This document shows positions 1-9,350 of a stretch of 64,000 bases of DNA, one piece after another. Below the pieces are notes generated by a model. It saw nothing but the letters and a program-made list of their open reading frames with translations, did no database searches and was not told the origin of the DNA. A program made the translations under genes and the position numbers. This DNA comes from Actinomadura cremea. GTDB taxonomy: Bacteria > Actinomycetota > Actinomycetes > Streptosporangiales > Streptosporangiaceae. The first letter of the stretch is position 1. Every line of letters starts with the position of its first letter. The stretch lies in assembly GCF_014648495.1 (NCBI RefSeq), contig NZ_BMRF01000016.1, forward strand, positions 124,001-188,000. The letters are read 5' to 3'.

Positions 1-482
1 CGGGCGCGCAACCGGTCGGCCTCGGCCGGGTCCAGCAGCCGCTCGGGGAGGGCGCGGGGCCCGGTGGCCCGCTCCGGGCTCACCGCCCCGCCGGCCGCGC
101 GGCCCGCGGGGGAACCCGGCGCGGGCGCCGTGCCCGGGGCGGTGCCCGGGGCGGTGCCCGGGGCGGTGCCCGGGGCGGTGCCCGTCCGGGCGGCCGGCCC
201 GAGGTCCGGCTTGAAGTCGGGCCTGGTGTCCGGCCCGACGCCGGCCTGCGTCCCGGCCTCGGCGGTGCCCGGGGCGGTGCCCGGCCGCCGGGGCGGCGCG
301 GTCTCGGGGGCCGCGCTCCCGGGGGGTTCGGTCTCGGACGGCGGCCGGGCCGCGGTGGAACCGGGTCCCGCGACGTGCGTGTCGCCCGCCACGCCCGGAT
401 CGGCCGTGCCGGCGGCGCGGGCGCGCTCGTCCGCGGTGACCGGTCCGCCGCCCGGCGCGGTGTCGGATCTCCTGTGTGCCAT
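1..482 (-). CDS. Partial hypothetical protein with Ala/Pro/Thr-rich repeat N-terminus (3' end beyond window)
   Basis: This is the N-terminal 160 codons of a minus-strand gene that runs off the left edge. An ATG at 482 follows a GAGGAG site, five bases after the stop of the gene upstream, so the two are probably co-transcribed. The visible part is disordered (Ala, Pro, Gly, Thr) and includes a T-A-P-G tetrapeptide run from a 12-bp DNA repeat. The last visible residues (ERLLDPAEADRLRAR) look like the start of a folded helical domain. In streptomycetes a similar pair of adjacent genes encodes small conserved proteins of unknown role; calling this the second member of that pair is my inference. 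Confidence 0.6.
   Translation of the reverse strand, partial: MAHRRSDTAPGGGPVTADERARAAGTADPGVAGDTHVAGPGSTAARPPSETEPPGSAAPETAPPRRPGTAPGTAEAGTQAGVGPDTRPDFKPDLGPAARTGTAPGTAPGTAPGTAPGTAPAPGSPAGRAAGGAVSPERATGPRALPERLLDPAEADRLRA
130..181. repeat. 12-bp tandem repeat in coding sequence (T-A-P-G repeats)
   Basis: The unit gtgcccggggcg occurs four times in a row from 130 to 177 and then starts a fifth copy. Two more copies lie near 264-287. Read on the minus strand it encodes Thr-Ala-Pro-Gly repeats in the partial gene at the window edge. Because the unit is a multiple of three, copy number can change without a frameshift. Confidence 0.85.
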
Positions 483-487
483 GGGTG

Positions 488-1105
488 TCAGCTCCTCGCG
501 TCTCGGGCGGGCCCGGCGGTCGGTTCCGCGGCGGGCGCGGCGGGCGCCGCGGGGGCGGCGCGGTCCGCGCCGGGCGCCGACAGCAGATCCTCGAACAGGG
601 CGCGGTAGTGGACCATCGCCTGCCGCAGCTCCTCGGTCGACGCCTCGCCGGCCGCGGCCTTCCCGCTGACGGCGTGCGCGCTCCGGTAGTGGTCGAGCGT
701 CCGGGCGTGCTCCACCGACAGGTGGGCGATCTGGTCCTCGAAGCCGCGCGTCGGGTAGCCGCGCTCGCCCATCACCACCCGGACGAGATCGTCGGCCTGC
801 TCGACGGCCTGCGCGGGCGCGTCCACGAAACGCTCCTGGACGCCGACCCACTGCGCGCGGAACTCCTCGCGGCGGTTCGGCGCGAGCTCGCGCAGTTCCA
901 GCTCGCGGTGCCTGCGCTCACGGGTGAGCAGCTCCTCCTCCGCGGCCGCCCGGCCGCCGTGCCGCTCGACGGCCCGCTCGTACTCGGGCCCGAAGCGCCG
1001 CCGGAGCCGGTGGGTGCGTGCCCGGGTACGCCCCAGGAACGCGACCGCGGCGACCACGGCGGCAACGATGATCACAGCGATGACGACCATCACGACGGTC
1101 GACAT
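488..1105 (-). CDS. Membrane-anchored conserved hypothetical protein
   Basis: A 205-residue protein with one N-terminal transmembrane segment (about residues 2-25, rich in V, I, A) and then a charged, mostly helical cytosolic body containing 'RRRFGPEYERAVERHG' and 'SVEHARTLDHYRSAH'. The C-terminus is an Ala/Pro-rich tail. The ATG at 1105 follows GGAGG at 5 bases; a TTG 12 bases upstream is less likely. Similar proteins are common in streptomycetes and their relatives but have no known function. Five bases separate it from the next minus-strand gene, so the two probably form an operon. Confidence 0.75.
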   Translation of the reverse strand: MSTVVMVVIAVIIVAAVVAAVAFLGRTRARTHRLRRRFGPEYERAVERHGGRAAAEEELLTRERRHRELELRELAPNRREEFRAQWVGVQERFVDAPAQAVEQADDLVRVVMGERGYPTRGFEDQIAHLSVEHARTLDHYRSAHAVSGKAAAGEASTEELRQAMVHYRALFEDLLSAPGADRAAPAAPAAPAAEPTAGPARDARS

Positions 1106-1193
1106 GTCATCCTCCAACGTGGGTCGGATCGAACGACACGCCGATGCCCGGGTAAAGACACGTCAAACGGGCGAACGGGGCCGTCGGCCCTTA

Positions 1194-3284
1194 CTACCGG
1201 CCCCCACCTGGGAAGACGCACAAGAGGTCGCCGAGCCGCCGCTCGCCGCCGTACCCCGCGCCGCGCAGCAGCGCCAGGCCGCGCTCGTCCCACGGGTAAC
1301 CGCACGCCACCCGGACGTCCAGCCGCCGCAGAGCCCCCTCGACCTCCGCCGGTCCCGGCTTCTCGCCCCGCGCCGACCGGACGGTCCCCGCCAGCAGCTC
1401 GCGGTCCTCGACCGCCCGCTCCGGCGCGGGCAGCAGCGACAGGTAGTGCGAGTTGGGGTCCACCGCGTGCCGCTCGGTGGTCAGCAGCGGCACGATCCGC
1501 ATGTACCGGCCCGGCATCACGACGATCCCGCCCGGCCCCGCCTCCGCGACGACCGCGCGCGCCGTTCCGACGTGCGCGGGGTCGGCCTTCCAGGCCGGGC
1601 GGTCCGCGACCACCGACCCGTTCGACTCCGCCCACACCGGGTTCCCGCCCGCGACGACCGCCACGACCAGGACGGCGGCGGGCGCCCCGGCCGCGGCGAC
1701 GCGCACGCCCCGCCCGGCGGCCCGCGGACGCATCCCGGCGGGGAGCCGCACGGCGGCGAGCAGGCCGATCAGCGCGGGCGCCGGCACCAGCCACATCGTC
1801 CGCCACAGCACCTGCCCGGCGCCGGTGACGTCCGCCGCGAGCGCCAGCACCCCCGGCAGGATCAGCAGCGTCAGCAGCGCTGCGACGCCACCGCAGATCA
1901 GCGCGGGCACGCCGGGCCGCACCGTCCACGGCGCGAGCCACAGCGCGCACCCGGCGAGCACGCCGAGGGTGGCGTACAGCAGGACGGCCCGGTAACCGGC
2001 CGGGGCGTCGTGGACGGCCCCGTGCACCGAGACGCTCTCGTACAGCAGGATGACCGCCAGCCCGGACGCGACCGGGTACGCCATCGCCGCGCACGCCGCG
2101 AGACCCGTCCGGACCCGGCCCGAGACGACGAGCGGCACGGCCGCGGCCAGCACGACCAGCGACACCACGAACGCCGCCGTCGAGGTGAGGCCCACCGCCG
2201 CGACCCCGGCGGCGCCCAGCAGGACGAGGTCGCGGCGCGTCCGCCGCTCGGCCCAGTGCGTCAGGTACGCGAACAGCAGCGGGACGAGCAGCGACACCAG
2301 CACCGCCTTGCCCTGCCACATCCGCAGCAGGTGGAACGAGCCGAGCGACGCGGGGCTGAGCCCCGTCCACAGCAGGTAGACCGCGCCCACCGCGAAGCAG
2401 GCGGCGGCGCGGCGCGGCGCCCACGCCCGCACCAGCCGCCACAGCGCCCAGATCGCCAGGAACGTGGCCGCGGGCAGCAGCACGTACCAGACGAACGACG
2501 CGCCCGGCACGCCCAGGATCCGCGCGAGCGCCCCGGCGAGGACCTCGACCGACGACACCGGCGGCTCCCCGGCGATCTGGTCGGTGGTCCCCGAGGTGAA
2601 GATGACGTCGTTCATCGGGATGCGGCCCGTTTCGGCGGTTGCCACCGACCGCGACACGAAGTAGGCGTCGTCGCCGTCGGAGTTGAGGACGAACAGCGAC
2701 GCCACCGCGAACCCGGCGCCGGTGAGCAGCGCGAGCGGCGTGCCCCACCGGGCCGCCTCCGCCTCGCCGCGCCCGCCCGGCCCCCGGTGACCGCCCGGAT
2801 CACCGGCCGGCGCGTCGTCCGGCTCGGCGGGGCGGCGCAGCAGGACCGCCGCGGTCGCCGCGACGCTCACCCCGCCCGCCGCCCACGCGCACCACCACGG
2901 GACGCCCTCCCCGTGCAGGCCCGCGCACGTCCCCGCCACGACCGCCGCCGCGACGGCGATCCCCGCGAGCCCCCGGTGCACGGCGGCGGCGGCGACGCGG
3001 TCGTCCCACAGCGGGAGACCGGCCCGGCGGCGGAACCACACGGTGATCCCGGCCGCCGACACCGCGGTCCAGCCCAGCAGCATCACCCAGGTGGGGGGCT
3101 CCAGCAGTAGGCAGAGGTGGTAGATCACCGTCCACGCCGCGAACGCGAGCACGGCCGCGTCGACGAGCCCGTCCACCACCCGCGTGACCCGCGTCCGCAT
3201 GCCCGGCCGCCCGCCATCGGGCGCACCGCCCCCCGCCGCCGGCCCGGACGCGGTCCCGGCCGTGCGGTCTTTCACCTCGGTCAT
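1194..3284 (-). CDS. Large polytopic membrane protein, function unknown
   Basis: A 696-residue protein. The ATG at 3284 follows an AGGGGA site. A hydrophilic N-terminus of about 40 residues is followed by around a dozen hydrophobic segments and a C-terminal soluble domain of about 150 residues (containing 'GRYMRIVPLLTTERHAVDPN'). A conserved-looking loop 'NSDGDDAYFVSRSVA' follows an early membrane segment, with acidic residues reminiscent of GT-C glycosyltransferase first loops. The family could be an actinobacterial DUF such as DUF6077, or a lipid-linked-sugar transferase; I cannot tell which. It is monocistronic, with 240 bases upstream free of genes. Confidence 0.6.
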   Translation of the reverse strand: MTEVKDRTAGTASGPAAGGGAPDGGRPGMRTRVTRVVDGLVDAAVLAFAAWTVIYHLCLLLEPPTWVMLLGWTAVSAAGITVWFRRRAGLPLWDDRVAAAAVHRGLAGIAVAAAVVAGTCAGLHGEGVPWWCAWAAGGVSVAATAAVLLRRPAEPDDAPAGDPGGHRGPGGRGEAEAARWGTPLALLTGAGFAVASLFVLNSDGDDAYFVSRSVATAETGRIPMNDVIFTSGTTDQIAGEPPVSSVEVLAGALARILGVPGASFVWYVLLPAATFLAIWALWRLVRAWAPRRAAACFAVGAVYLLWTGLSPASLGSFHLLRMWQGKAVLVSLLVPLLFAYLTHWAERRTRRDLVLLGAAGVAAVGLTSTAAFVVSLVVLAAAVPLVVSGRVRTGLAACAAMAYPVASGLAVILLYESVSVHGAVHDAPAGYRAVLLYATLGVLAGCALWLAPWTVRPGVPALICGGVAALLTLLILPGVLALAADVTGAGQVLWRTMWLVPAPALIGLLAAVRLPAGMRPRAAGRGVRVAAAGAPAAVLVVAVVAGGNPVWAESNGSVVADRPAWKADPAHVGTARAVVAEAGPGGIVVMPGRYMRIVPLLTTERHAVDPNSHYLSLLPAPERAVEDRELLAGTVRSARGEKPGPAEVEGALRRLDVRVACGYPWDERGLALLRGAGYGGERRLGDLLCVFPGGGR

Positions 3285-3311
3285 CCGATGTCCCCTGAAT
3301 CCACGCGTACG

Positions 3312-3330
3312 CCGGTGCCCGGCGCACCGG
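3312..3330. other. Inverted repeat in leader of the polytopic membrane protein gene
   Basis: CCGGTGC and GCACCGG are perfect 7-bp arms around a 5-base loop, 28 bases upstream of the ATG at 3284 on the minus strand. It could be a leader hairpin or an operator. The rest of 3285-3525 shows no gene. Confidence 0.35.
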
Positions 3331-3525
3331 TTCCCTCCGCGATGACACAGAGACGCGGCAACGGGACCCGAAGTTGTCCGCGCCGACGATCTTGGCGAAA
3401 TTCGGTCGTTCCCCGTTCCCGCGCTCGTCCGCTTCATGCCGTGAATCGGACGTGCGTTCGTCTCCTCCTCTTAGTTGCCCGATGGCCCGCTTTCGTTCAC
3501 GAGATTCCGGGACGGGCACGGCGGG

Positions 3526-4566
3526 TCACTCGGCGGCGAGCGCCTCGGGGGACCCGGCCGGCCCCGCGGCCGCAGGGGAGCCGTAGGGGCGCTCGCCCCG
3601 GTACAGCCCGGCGAGCACGTCCTCGATGCCGGCCTCCCGCAGCGCGATGTCGCGGACCTCGTGGTCGCGCGCGATCGCGGCGACCACCGCCGCCGCGTTC
3701 GCCGTCCGGGGCAGCCGCAGCCACTGCCGAGGCCCCTCCGTCCGCTCGGCCGCGACCCCGCCCGCCGGGACCCCGTCCCCCGCGACCCCCTCCACCGTGA
3801 TCGGCGGTCCGGGACGGTCCAGCTCGACCACCAGCATCCGGTCGGCGTCCACGGTCCGGCGCAGCTCGCCGAGGCCGCCGTCGAACGCGAGCCGCCCCCG
3901 GTCGATGATCATGACGCGGCGGCAGAGCCGCTCGATGTCCCCGAGATCGTGCGTGGTCAGCAGGATCGTGGTGCCGCGCTCGGCGTTCGTCCGCTCCAGG
4001 AACTCCCGCACGGTGGCCTTGCTGACCACGTCGAGGCCGATCGTGGGCTCGTCCAGGACGAGCAGCTCCGGATCGTGCAGCAGCGCGGCGGCCAGGTCGC
4101 CGCGCATCCGCTGGCCCAGGCTGAGCTGCCGCACCGGCGTGTCGAGGAAGGGGCCGAGTTCCAGCAGCGCCGTCAGCTCCGCGAGCCGGGTCCGGTGCGT
4201 GTCCGGCTCGACCCCGTAGAGCTTGCGGACGAGCGCCAGGCTGTCGCGCAGCGGCAGGTCCCACCACAGGGTGGTGCGCTGCCCGAACACGACCCCGATG
4301 CGGCGGGCGAGCGTGGTGCGCCGCCGCGACGGGTCCAGCCCGCACACGCGCAGCGTCCCCGACGAGGCGGTCAGGATGCCCGTCAGCATCTTGATCGTCG
4401 TGGACTTCCCCGCGCCGTTCGGGCCGAGGTACCCGACGAACTCGCCCCGTTCGACGGTGAACGAGACGTCGTCCACCGCGCGCACCGCCGTGCGGACCCG
4501 CCGGCGGCGGCCGTCGCGCCGCGCGCGAACGGTGAAAGACTTGCCGACGTGCTCGGCGACGATCAC
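3526..4566 (-). CDS. ABC-2 type exporter, ATP-binding protein
   Basis: A 346-residue ABC ATPase. Walker A is GPNGAGKST (about residue 51), the Q-loop region is VVFGQRTTLWW, the signature is LSLGQRMR, Walker B is LLVLDEPTIGLD and the H-loop is TTHD. An extra C-terminal domain of about 110 residues follows the ATPase core, as in the COG4586 group that pairs with two unlike ABC-2 permeases. Those permeases (COG3694- and COG4587-like) are the next two genes upstream in the same operon. The substrate is unknown; the family covers antibiotic or lipid exporters. Confidence 0.88.
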   Translation of the reverse strand: MIVAEHVGKSFTVRARRDGRRRRVRTAVRAVDDVSFTVERGEFVGYLGPNGAGKSTTIKMLTGILTASSGTLRVCGLDPSRRRTTLARRIGVVFGQRTTLWWDLPLRDSLALVRKLYGVEPDTHRTRLAELTALLELGPFLDTPVRQLSLGQRMRGDLAAALLHDPELLVLDEPTIGLDVVSKATVREFLERTNAERGTTILLTTHDLGDIERLCRRVMIIDRGRLAFDGGLGELRRTVDADRMLVVELDRPGPPITVEGVAGDGVPAGGVAAERTEGPRQWLRLPRTANAAAVVAAIARDHEVRDIALREAGIEDVLAGLYRGERPYGSPAAAGPAGSPEALAAE

Positions 4567-4603
4567 GACTGTGCCCCTTCGATCATTTCCACGATCCCCG
4601 GTC

Positions 4604-5419
4604 TCAGCTGCCCGTGGACCGGTAGTGCCGCAGCCCCGCCCGCCAGGCGAGCGCCGCCGCCGCGCACACGGCGACGGCGACGGCGGGCGAGGCGAACCGC
4701 GCCGCGTCCGGCAGTCCCAGCGGATCGGGACGGCCCAGGACGTACAGCGCGGGCTGCCAGTTGACGAACGCGAGCGGCACCACGAACGTCACCCCGCGCA
4801 CGAGGTCGCGGGCGAACATCGTCGGCGGGTACTGCGTCAGGAACGCGCCCCCGTAGGTGACCGACTTCGTGGCCCCGTGGCTCTCGACGAGGACGAACTG
4901 CGCAGCGCCCACCATCACCCACAGGCCCGCGAAGATCGCCGCCCCGGCCACCACCATCAGCGGGACCATCGCCGCCCGGCCGGGCGTCCAGTCCGCCCCG
5001 AGCCGCGGCAGCGCGAACGCCAGGGCGACGGCCGCGGGGACGAGCTTGCCGAGGCGGCGGGGCGTGAACTCCTCGGCCGCCACCTGCACGAGCGGGCTCA
5101 CCGGCCGCACGAGCATCGCGTCCAGCGTTCCGTCCCGCACGTGCTGCCCCAGCCGGTCGGCGGTGCCGAGCACGCAGTCCGACAGCGCGAACGCCAGCGC
5201 GGACGTCCCGTACAGGAAGAGGACCTCCGCCGCGCCGAACCCCGCGATGCGGTCGGCGTGCGAGAACAGCACCACGATCGCGACCGCGTCCAGCCCGGTG
5301 ACGAGCGCCGTGGCGAGGGCCAGCAGCACCAGCGACACGGGGTACTGCGCGGCGGCGCGGATCCACGTCCACGCCAGCAGGCCGTACATGCGCACGGCGC
5401 GCGTCACCGGCTCAGCCAC
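4604..5419 (-). CDS. ABC-2 family transporter permease (COG3694-like)
   Basis: A 271-residue integral membrane protein with about six hydrophobic segments. The cytosolic stretch 'RDGTLDAMLVRPVSPLVQV' is the hallmark 'G(T/S)LD..LvRP.s.l' loop of this ABC-2 subfamily. Its start overlaps the end of the upstream permease by 8 bases, and the ATPase follows 37 bases downstream. It probably forms a heteromeric export channel with the neighbouring permease. Confidence 0.82.
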   Translation of the reverse strand: MAEPVTRAVRMYGLLAWTWIRAAAQYPVSLVLLALATALVTGLDAVAIVVLFSHADRIAGFGAAEVLFLYGTSALAFALSDCVLGTADRLGQHVRDGTLDAMLVRPVSPLVQVAAEEFTPRRLGKLVPAAVALAFALPRLGADWTPGRAAMVPLMVVAGAAIFAGLWVMVGAAQFVLVESHGATKSVTYGGAFLTQYPPTMFARDLVRGVTFVVPLAFVNWQPALYVLGRPDPLGLPDAARFASPAVAVAVCAAAALAWRAGLRHYRSTGS

Positions 5420-6221
5420 CGTGCACCACCAGCTTGCGCCGCGCCGCCCGGGTCACCAGAGCCCCCGCGGCCAGCAGCACCGCCGCCCACCCGGCCTGGA
5501 ACGCCAGCCCGGCGGCCGCGTCCGCCCCGGTCCGGTGGCCCAGCCACATGTCGGCCGGCACCTGCAGCAGCGCGGACCACGGCAGCGCCTCCGCGACCTC
5601 GCCGAGCGCCCCGGGGAACACCACCAGCGGCAGGGTCATGCCGGAGAAGAACAGCGACATCACCGTGGCCGCCGCGCTCAGCCCGCGGTCGTCGTGCAGC
5701 CAGAACGACCCCAGCGTCACCAGGTAGCGCAGCGCGAATCCGACGAGGAACGCCAGGACGAGCGACACCGCGAACGCCGCCGACGCGGCCGGGCCCGGCC
5801 AGCGGAACGGGAAGACCAGCGACCCCGCCAGCAGCGGCGGCCCGCCGCGCAGCAGCAGCGCCGCGGTCGCGCGGCCCAGGTCGTCGGCCATCCACCAGGA
5901 CTGCAGGCCGACCGGGCGGTGCAGGTCGATCGCCACGTCGCCGTCCCGGATCCGGCGGCTCAGGTCCATCCCGCCGAAGATCTGGACGGGGCCGATGAGC
6001 GCCTGCGTGAGGAAGCAGAAGGTGACGGCGTCGGCCGCGTCGTACCCGCCGAGAGCCGGCCGCGCCTCCCAGAGGGCCAGGAGGACGTACGCGCGGATGA
6101 AGCCGAAGGCCGTGTTGGTGACCGCCTCCGCAGCGGAGGCGAGGGGATACGCGGTGTGACGGCGGAAGCCGTACAAGGAGACCCACGGAAGAACGCCCAC
6201 TTGCCCAGAGCCTAAACGCAC
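5412..6221 (-). CDS. ABC-2 family transporter permease (COG4587-like)
   Basis: A 269-residue membrane protein and the first gene of the exporter operon. It has about six hydrophobic segments. 'RRHTAYPLASAAEAVTNTAFGFI' near the N-terminus and 'RIRDGDVAIDLHRPVGLQSWW' match the DUF990-like permease that partners the COG3694 type. I used the GTG at 6221; a second GTG at 6200 is possible, and neither has a convincing ribosome site, so the first residues are uncertain. Confidence 0.78.
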   Translation of the reverse strand: MRLGSGQVGVLPWVSLYGFRRHTAYPLASAAEAVTNTAFGFIRAYVLLALWEARPALGGYDAADAVTFCFLTQALIGPVQIFGGMDLSRRIRDGDVAIDLHRPVGLQSWWMADDLGRATAALLLRGGPPLLAGSLVFPFRWPGPAASAAFAVSLVLAFLVGFALRYLVTLGSFWLHDDRGLSAAATVMSLFFSGMTLPLVVFPGALGEVAEALPWSALLQVPADMWLGHRTGADAAAGLAFQAGWAAVLLAAGALVTRAARRKLVVHGG

Positions 6222-6251
6222 CGGGACTCCGGGACCATCGGTTTCCGGAAG

Positions 6252-6284
6252 CCCGGGCCCCGGCGGTCGTCGCCGGGGCCCGGG
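6252..6284. terminator. Strong hairpin, terminator of the M1 peptidase gene
   Basis: A perfect 14-bp stem (CCCGGGCCCCGGCG with its complement) and a 5-base loop lie between the peptidase stop at 6312 and the start of the ABC operon at 6221. There is no T-run, as is usual for GC-rich actinomycete terminators. Confidence 0.7.
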
Positions 6285-6311
6285 TCGTCACGGTGCGGTG
6301 CGGATGGGCGC

Positions 6312-7874
6312 CTACTCGGGGAGAGCCGGCTTGGTGGGGGAGTGGATCCAGGCTTCGAAGAACGCGTCCAGGTCCCGGCCCGAGACCTTTGCGGCCAGCG
6401 CGGTGAACTGCGCCGTGGTCGCGTTGCCGTCCTTGTGGGTCGCGTACCAGGTCCGCAGGAGCTTCATGAACGTGTCGTGGCCGATCGTCTCGCGGAGGAA
6501 CTGCAGCGCCATGGCGCCGCCGCTGTAGACGCGGGCGTTGAACATGGTGTCGCGCTCGGGGTCGGCCGTGACGACCGACCAGAACGGGCGGCCCTCCCGG
6601 TCCGGGAACGGGCGCGCGGCGTACACCGCGCGAGCCTCCTCGGCGACCGTCCGCTCGCCCCGCAGCTCGGCCCAGTACCACTCGGCCCACGTCGCGAAGC
6701 TCTCGTTGAGCCAGATGTGCCTCCAGCTCGCCGGGGACACCGCGTTGCCGAACCACTGGTGCGCCAGCTCGTGCGCGATCGTCGACTCGTCGCGGACGGC
6801 CGAGTACACCGGCTTGCCCTGCGTCTCGAGCGAGAACCCGAGCGGCTCGCCGTTGAACCGGGCGTCGTCGGCGATGGCGCCGGTCGTGGAGAACGGGTAC
6901 GCGCCGAAGATCCGCGACCAGGCGTCGGTGACCTCGGCCGTGGTGTCGTGGAAGAACTCGACGGCGTCCGGCTGGGTCTCCAGCAGCACCGGGTCGACGG
7001 CGGTGTAGTTGCGGATCCCGCCGGGCGTCCGGTCCGACCTGGTCTCCCACCTGCCGATGTCGATCGTGGTGAGGTAGCTCGCCATCGGGCCGTCCTCGTG
7101 CCAGCGGAAGACGTTCGCGCCGGTCGCGGACGGGCGGCGGCTGAAGGACGCCGTGGTGGCGCGGCGCTCGACCAGCACCCCGTTGGCGACCGCCCCGAGC
7201 CCCTCCGGGACCGTGATCGTGTAGTCGTAGGCGGCCTTGTCGCTCGGGTGGTCGTTGACCGGGAACCACGTGCGGGGGCCGTTGGGCTCGGCGCCGACGA
7301 ACGCGCCGTCCGGCGTGTGCAGGAACCCGTAGGGGGAGCCGAAGACGATCGGCGAGCCCACGATCGTCTGCGGCACGCCGCCGTAGACGATCGTCGTCCG
7401 GAACGTCGAGCCCGCGCGCAGGCCCCGCCGCGGCGTGATCGTCAGCTCGGGGCCGCGCCGCTCGAACCGGGCGCGGCGGCGGTCCACCGTCACGCTCTCG
7501 ACGTCCATGCCGGACAGATCGAGGTTGAAGCCCGACAGGTTCTGCGTGGCCCGCGCGGTGATCGTCACCGTGCCGTCGAGCTGGTCGTACTCGGGGTCGT
7601 AGGCGAGGTCCAGCGAGTAGTGCCGGGCGTCGTAGCCGCCGTTGCCCTCCAGCGGGAAGTAGGGGTCGCCGACGCCGTCCGCGCCGGGGGAGAAGCGGCC
7701 GTGCCGGTGCCCGTGACCGTGACCGTCTCCGTGCCCGCTGCCGTGATCGTGTCCGCGGCCGTCGGCGGAGGCGGCCGGCGCGAGCGCGGCGGCGCTCGCG
7801 GCGGCGACCGCGATGGTGAGCACGCGACCGGGGGTGGCCCGGAGCGCGGTGTGCCGGGTGCGGCGCATCGCCAT
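6312..7874 (-). CDS. Secreted M1 family zinc metallopeptidase (aminopeptidase N-like)
   Basis: A 520-residue enzyme. The zinc site is HELAHQWFGN with the downstream Glu in NESFATW, typical of M1 peptidases; the GAMEN-like exopeptidase region is not well preserved by eye. The mature protein starts with the M1 N-terminal beta domain ('YDARHYSLDLAYDPEYDQLDGTV'). The ATG at 7874 follows GAGAGGA and opens a signal peptide ending near 'APAASADG'. Just after it is a His/Gly-rich stretch (about residues 38-58), unusual for the family and possibly metal-binding. It lacks the long C-terminal ERAP-like domain, as many actinomycete secreted M1 enzymes do. Confidence 0.9.
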   Translation of the reverse strand: MAMRRTRHTALRATPGRVLTIAVAAASAAALAPAASADGRGHDHGSGHGDGHGHGHRHGRFSPGADGVGDPYFPLEGNGGYDARHYSLDLAYDPEYDQLDGTVTITARATQNLSGFNLDLSGMDVESVTVDRRRARFERRGPELTITPRRGLRAGSTFRTTIVYGGVPQTIVGSPIVFGSPYGFLHTPDGAFVGAEPNGPRTWFPVNDHPSDKAAYDYTITVPEGLGAVANGVLVERRATTASFSRRPSATGANVFRWHEDGPMASYLTTIDIGRWETRSDRTPGGIRNYTAVDPVLLETQPDAVEFFHDTTAEVTDAWSRIFGAYPFSTTGAIADDARFNGEPLGFSLETQGKPVYSAVRDESTIAHELAHQWFGNAVSPASWRHIWLNESFATWAEWYWAELRGERTVAEEARAVYAARPFPDREGRPFWSVVTADPERDTMFNARVYSGGAMALQFLRETIGHDTFMKLLRTWYATHKDGNATTAQFTALAAKVSGRDLDAFFEAWIHSPTKPALPE

Positions 7875-8000
7875 CGGAGATCCTCTCCGTCCAGAGATCA
7901 TCAACGGAGACGACGATGACCCCGTTCGGTGCCGATGTCGAGCGCCGTGCCGAAAGTGGCCGTGAACGTACCGAATGTCGTCTGAAATGTTCCGGGACAC

Positions 8001-8040
8001 GGAAAGGCCCCCGCGGGTGTAGGAACGCGGGGGCCTTCCG
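8001..8040. terminator. Rho-independent-type terminator of aceA
   Basis: A 12-bp perfect stem (AAGGCCCCCGCG at 8004-8015 with its complement at 8026-8037) and a 10-base loop sit 27 bases past the stop of isocitrate lyase on the minus strand. On that strand the stem is followed by TTTCC. Confidence 0.8.
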
Positions 8041-8066
8041 TTGGGGAGGAAGGTTCGGCTAGAGGA

Positions 8067-9350
8067 TCAGTGGAACTGGCCCTCTTCGGTGGAGCCCTTC
8101 AGCGCCGTGGTCGACGAGTCGGGCGAGATCGCGGTGCTGACCATGTCGAAGTACCCGGTGCCGGCCTCGCGCTGGTGCTTGACCGCGGAGAAGCCCTTCT
8201 CCGCCGCGGCGAACTCGCGCTCCTGCAGGTCGACGTAGGCCGACATGCCCTCGCGGGCGTAGCCGTGGGCCAGGTCGAACATGCCGTAGTTGAGCGCGTG
8301 GAAGCCCGCCAGGGTGATGAACTGGAACTTGAAGCCCATGTGCCCGAGCTCGCGCTGGAACTTGGCGATCGTCGAGTCGTCCAGGTGCGCCTTCCAGTTG
8401 AAGGACGGCGAGCAGTTGTAGGCGAGCATCTGGTCCGGGTAGTCGGCCTTGACCGCCTCGGCGAACTTGCGGGCCTGCTCCAGGTCCGGGGTGCCGGTCT
8501 CCATCCAGATGAGGTCGGAGTGCGGCGCGTAGGCCTTGGCGCGGGCGATGCAGGGCTCGATGCCGTTGCGGACCCGGTAGAAGCCCTCGGCGGTGCGCTC
8601 GCCGGTGATGAACTCGCGGTCGCGCTCGTCCACGTCCGTCGTGATCAGGGTCGCGGCCTCGGCGTCGGTCCGCGCGATGATCAGGGAGGGAACGCCCGAG
8701 ATGTCGGCCGCGAGACGGGCCGTGTTGAGGGTCTTGATGTGCTGCGAGGTCGGGATGAGGACCTTGCCGCCCAGGTGGCCGCACTTCTTCTCGGACGCGA
8801 GCTGGTCCTCCCAGTGCACGCCCGCGGCGCCCGCGGCGATCATGCCCTTCATCAGCTCGAAGGCGTTCAGCACGCCCCCGAAGCCGGCCTCGGCGTCGGC
8901 CACGATCGGGGCGAGGAAGTGGGTGTCGCCCTCGCCCTCGGCCCACTGGACCTGGTCGGCGCGCAGCAGCGCGTTGTTGATGCGGCGCACGACGGCCGGA
9001 ACCGAGTTCGCCGGGTAGATGCTCTGGTCCGGGTAGGTCTGGCCCGCCAGGTTGGCGTCCGCCGCGACCTGCCAGCCGGACAGGTAGATGGCCTTCAGGC
9101 CGGCCTTCACCTGCTGGACGGCCTGCATTCCGGTGAGCGCGCCGAGCGAGTGGACGTAGTCCTCCTCGTGCAGCAGCTTCCACAGGCGCTCCGCGCCGAG
9201 ACGCGCGAGCGTGTGCTCCTCCTGGACCGACCCGCGGATCCGGACGACGTCCTCGGCCGTGTAGGTCCGCTCGACGCCCTGCCACCGCGCGTCGGTCTCC
9301 CACTGACGCCGCAGCTCCTCGGCTGCGCCCTTGAGGCGACTGTCGCTCAT
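8067..9350 (-). CDS. aceA: Isocitrate lyase
   Basis: A 427-residue enzyme that splits isocitrate into glyoxylate and succinate, the entry step of the glyoxylate shunt, in the cytosol. The signature KKCGHLGGK with its catalytic Cys is present, as are the metal-binding '[13 protein letters not shown]' and the C-terminal '[15 protein letters not shown]' region. The length matches the short bacterial isocitrate lyase (mycobacterial Icl1 type). The ATG at 9350 follows GGAAGGG. It is monocistronic, with its own terminator, and divergent from a RamB-like regulator that probably controls it. No malate synthase gene lies in this window. Confidence 0.97.
   Translation of the reverse strand: MSDSRLKGAAEELRRQWETDARWQGVERTYTAEDVVRIRGSVQEEHTLARLGAERLWKLLHEEDYVHSLGALTGMQAVQQVKAGLKAIYLSGWQVAADANLAGQTYPDQSIYPANSVPAVVRRINNALLRADQVQWAEGEGDTHFLAPIVADAEAGFGGVLNAFELMKGMIAAGAAGVHWEDQLASEKKCGHLGGKVLIPTSQHIKTLNTARLAADISGVPSLIIARTDAEAATLITTDVDERDREFITGERTAEGFYRVRNGIEPCIARAKAYAPHSDLIWMETGTPDLEQARKFAEAVKADYPDQMLAYNCSPSFNWKAHLDDSTIAKFQRELGHMGFKFQFITLAGFHALNYGMFDLAHGYAREGMSAYVDLQEREFAAAEKGFSAVKHQREAGTGYFDMVSTAISPDSSTTALKGSTEEGQFH

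Noticed and set aside
130-287. Possible CRISPR-like or VNTR repeat
   Set aside because: The 12-bp units have no spacers and encode protein; they are coding repeats, not CRISPR.
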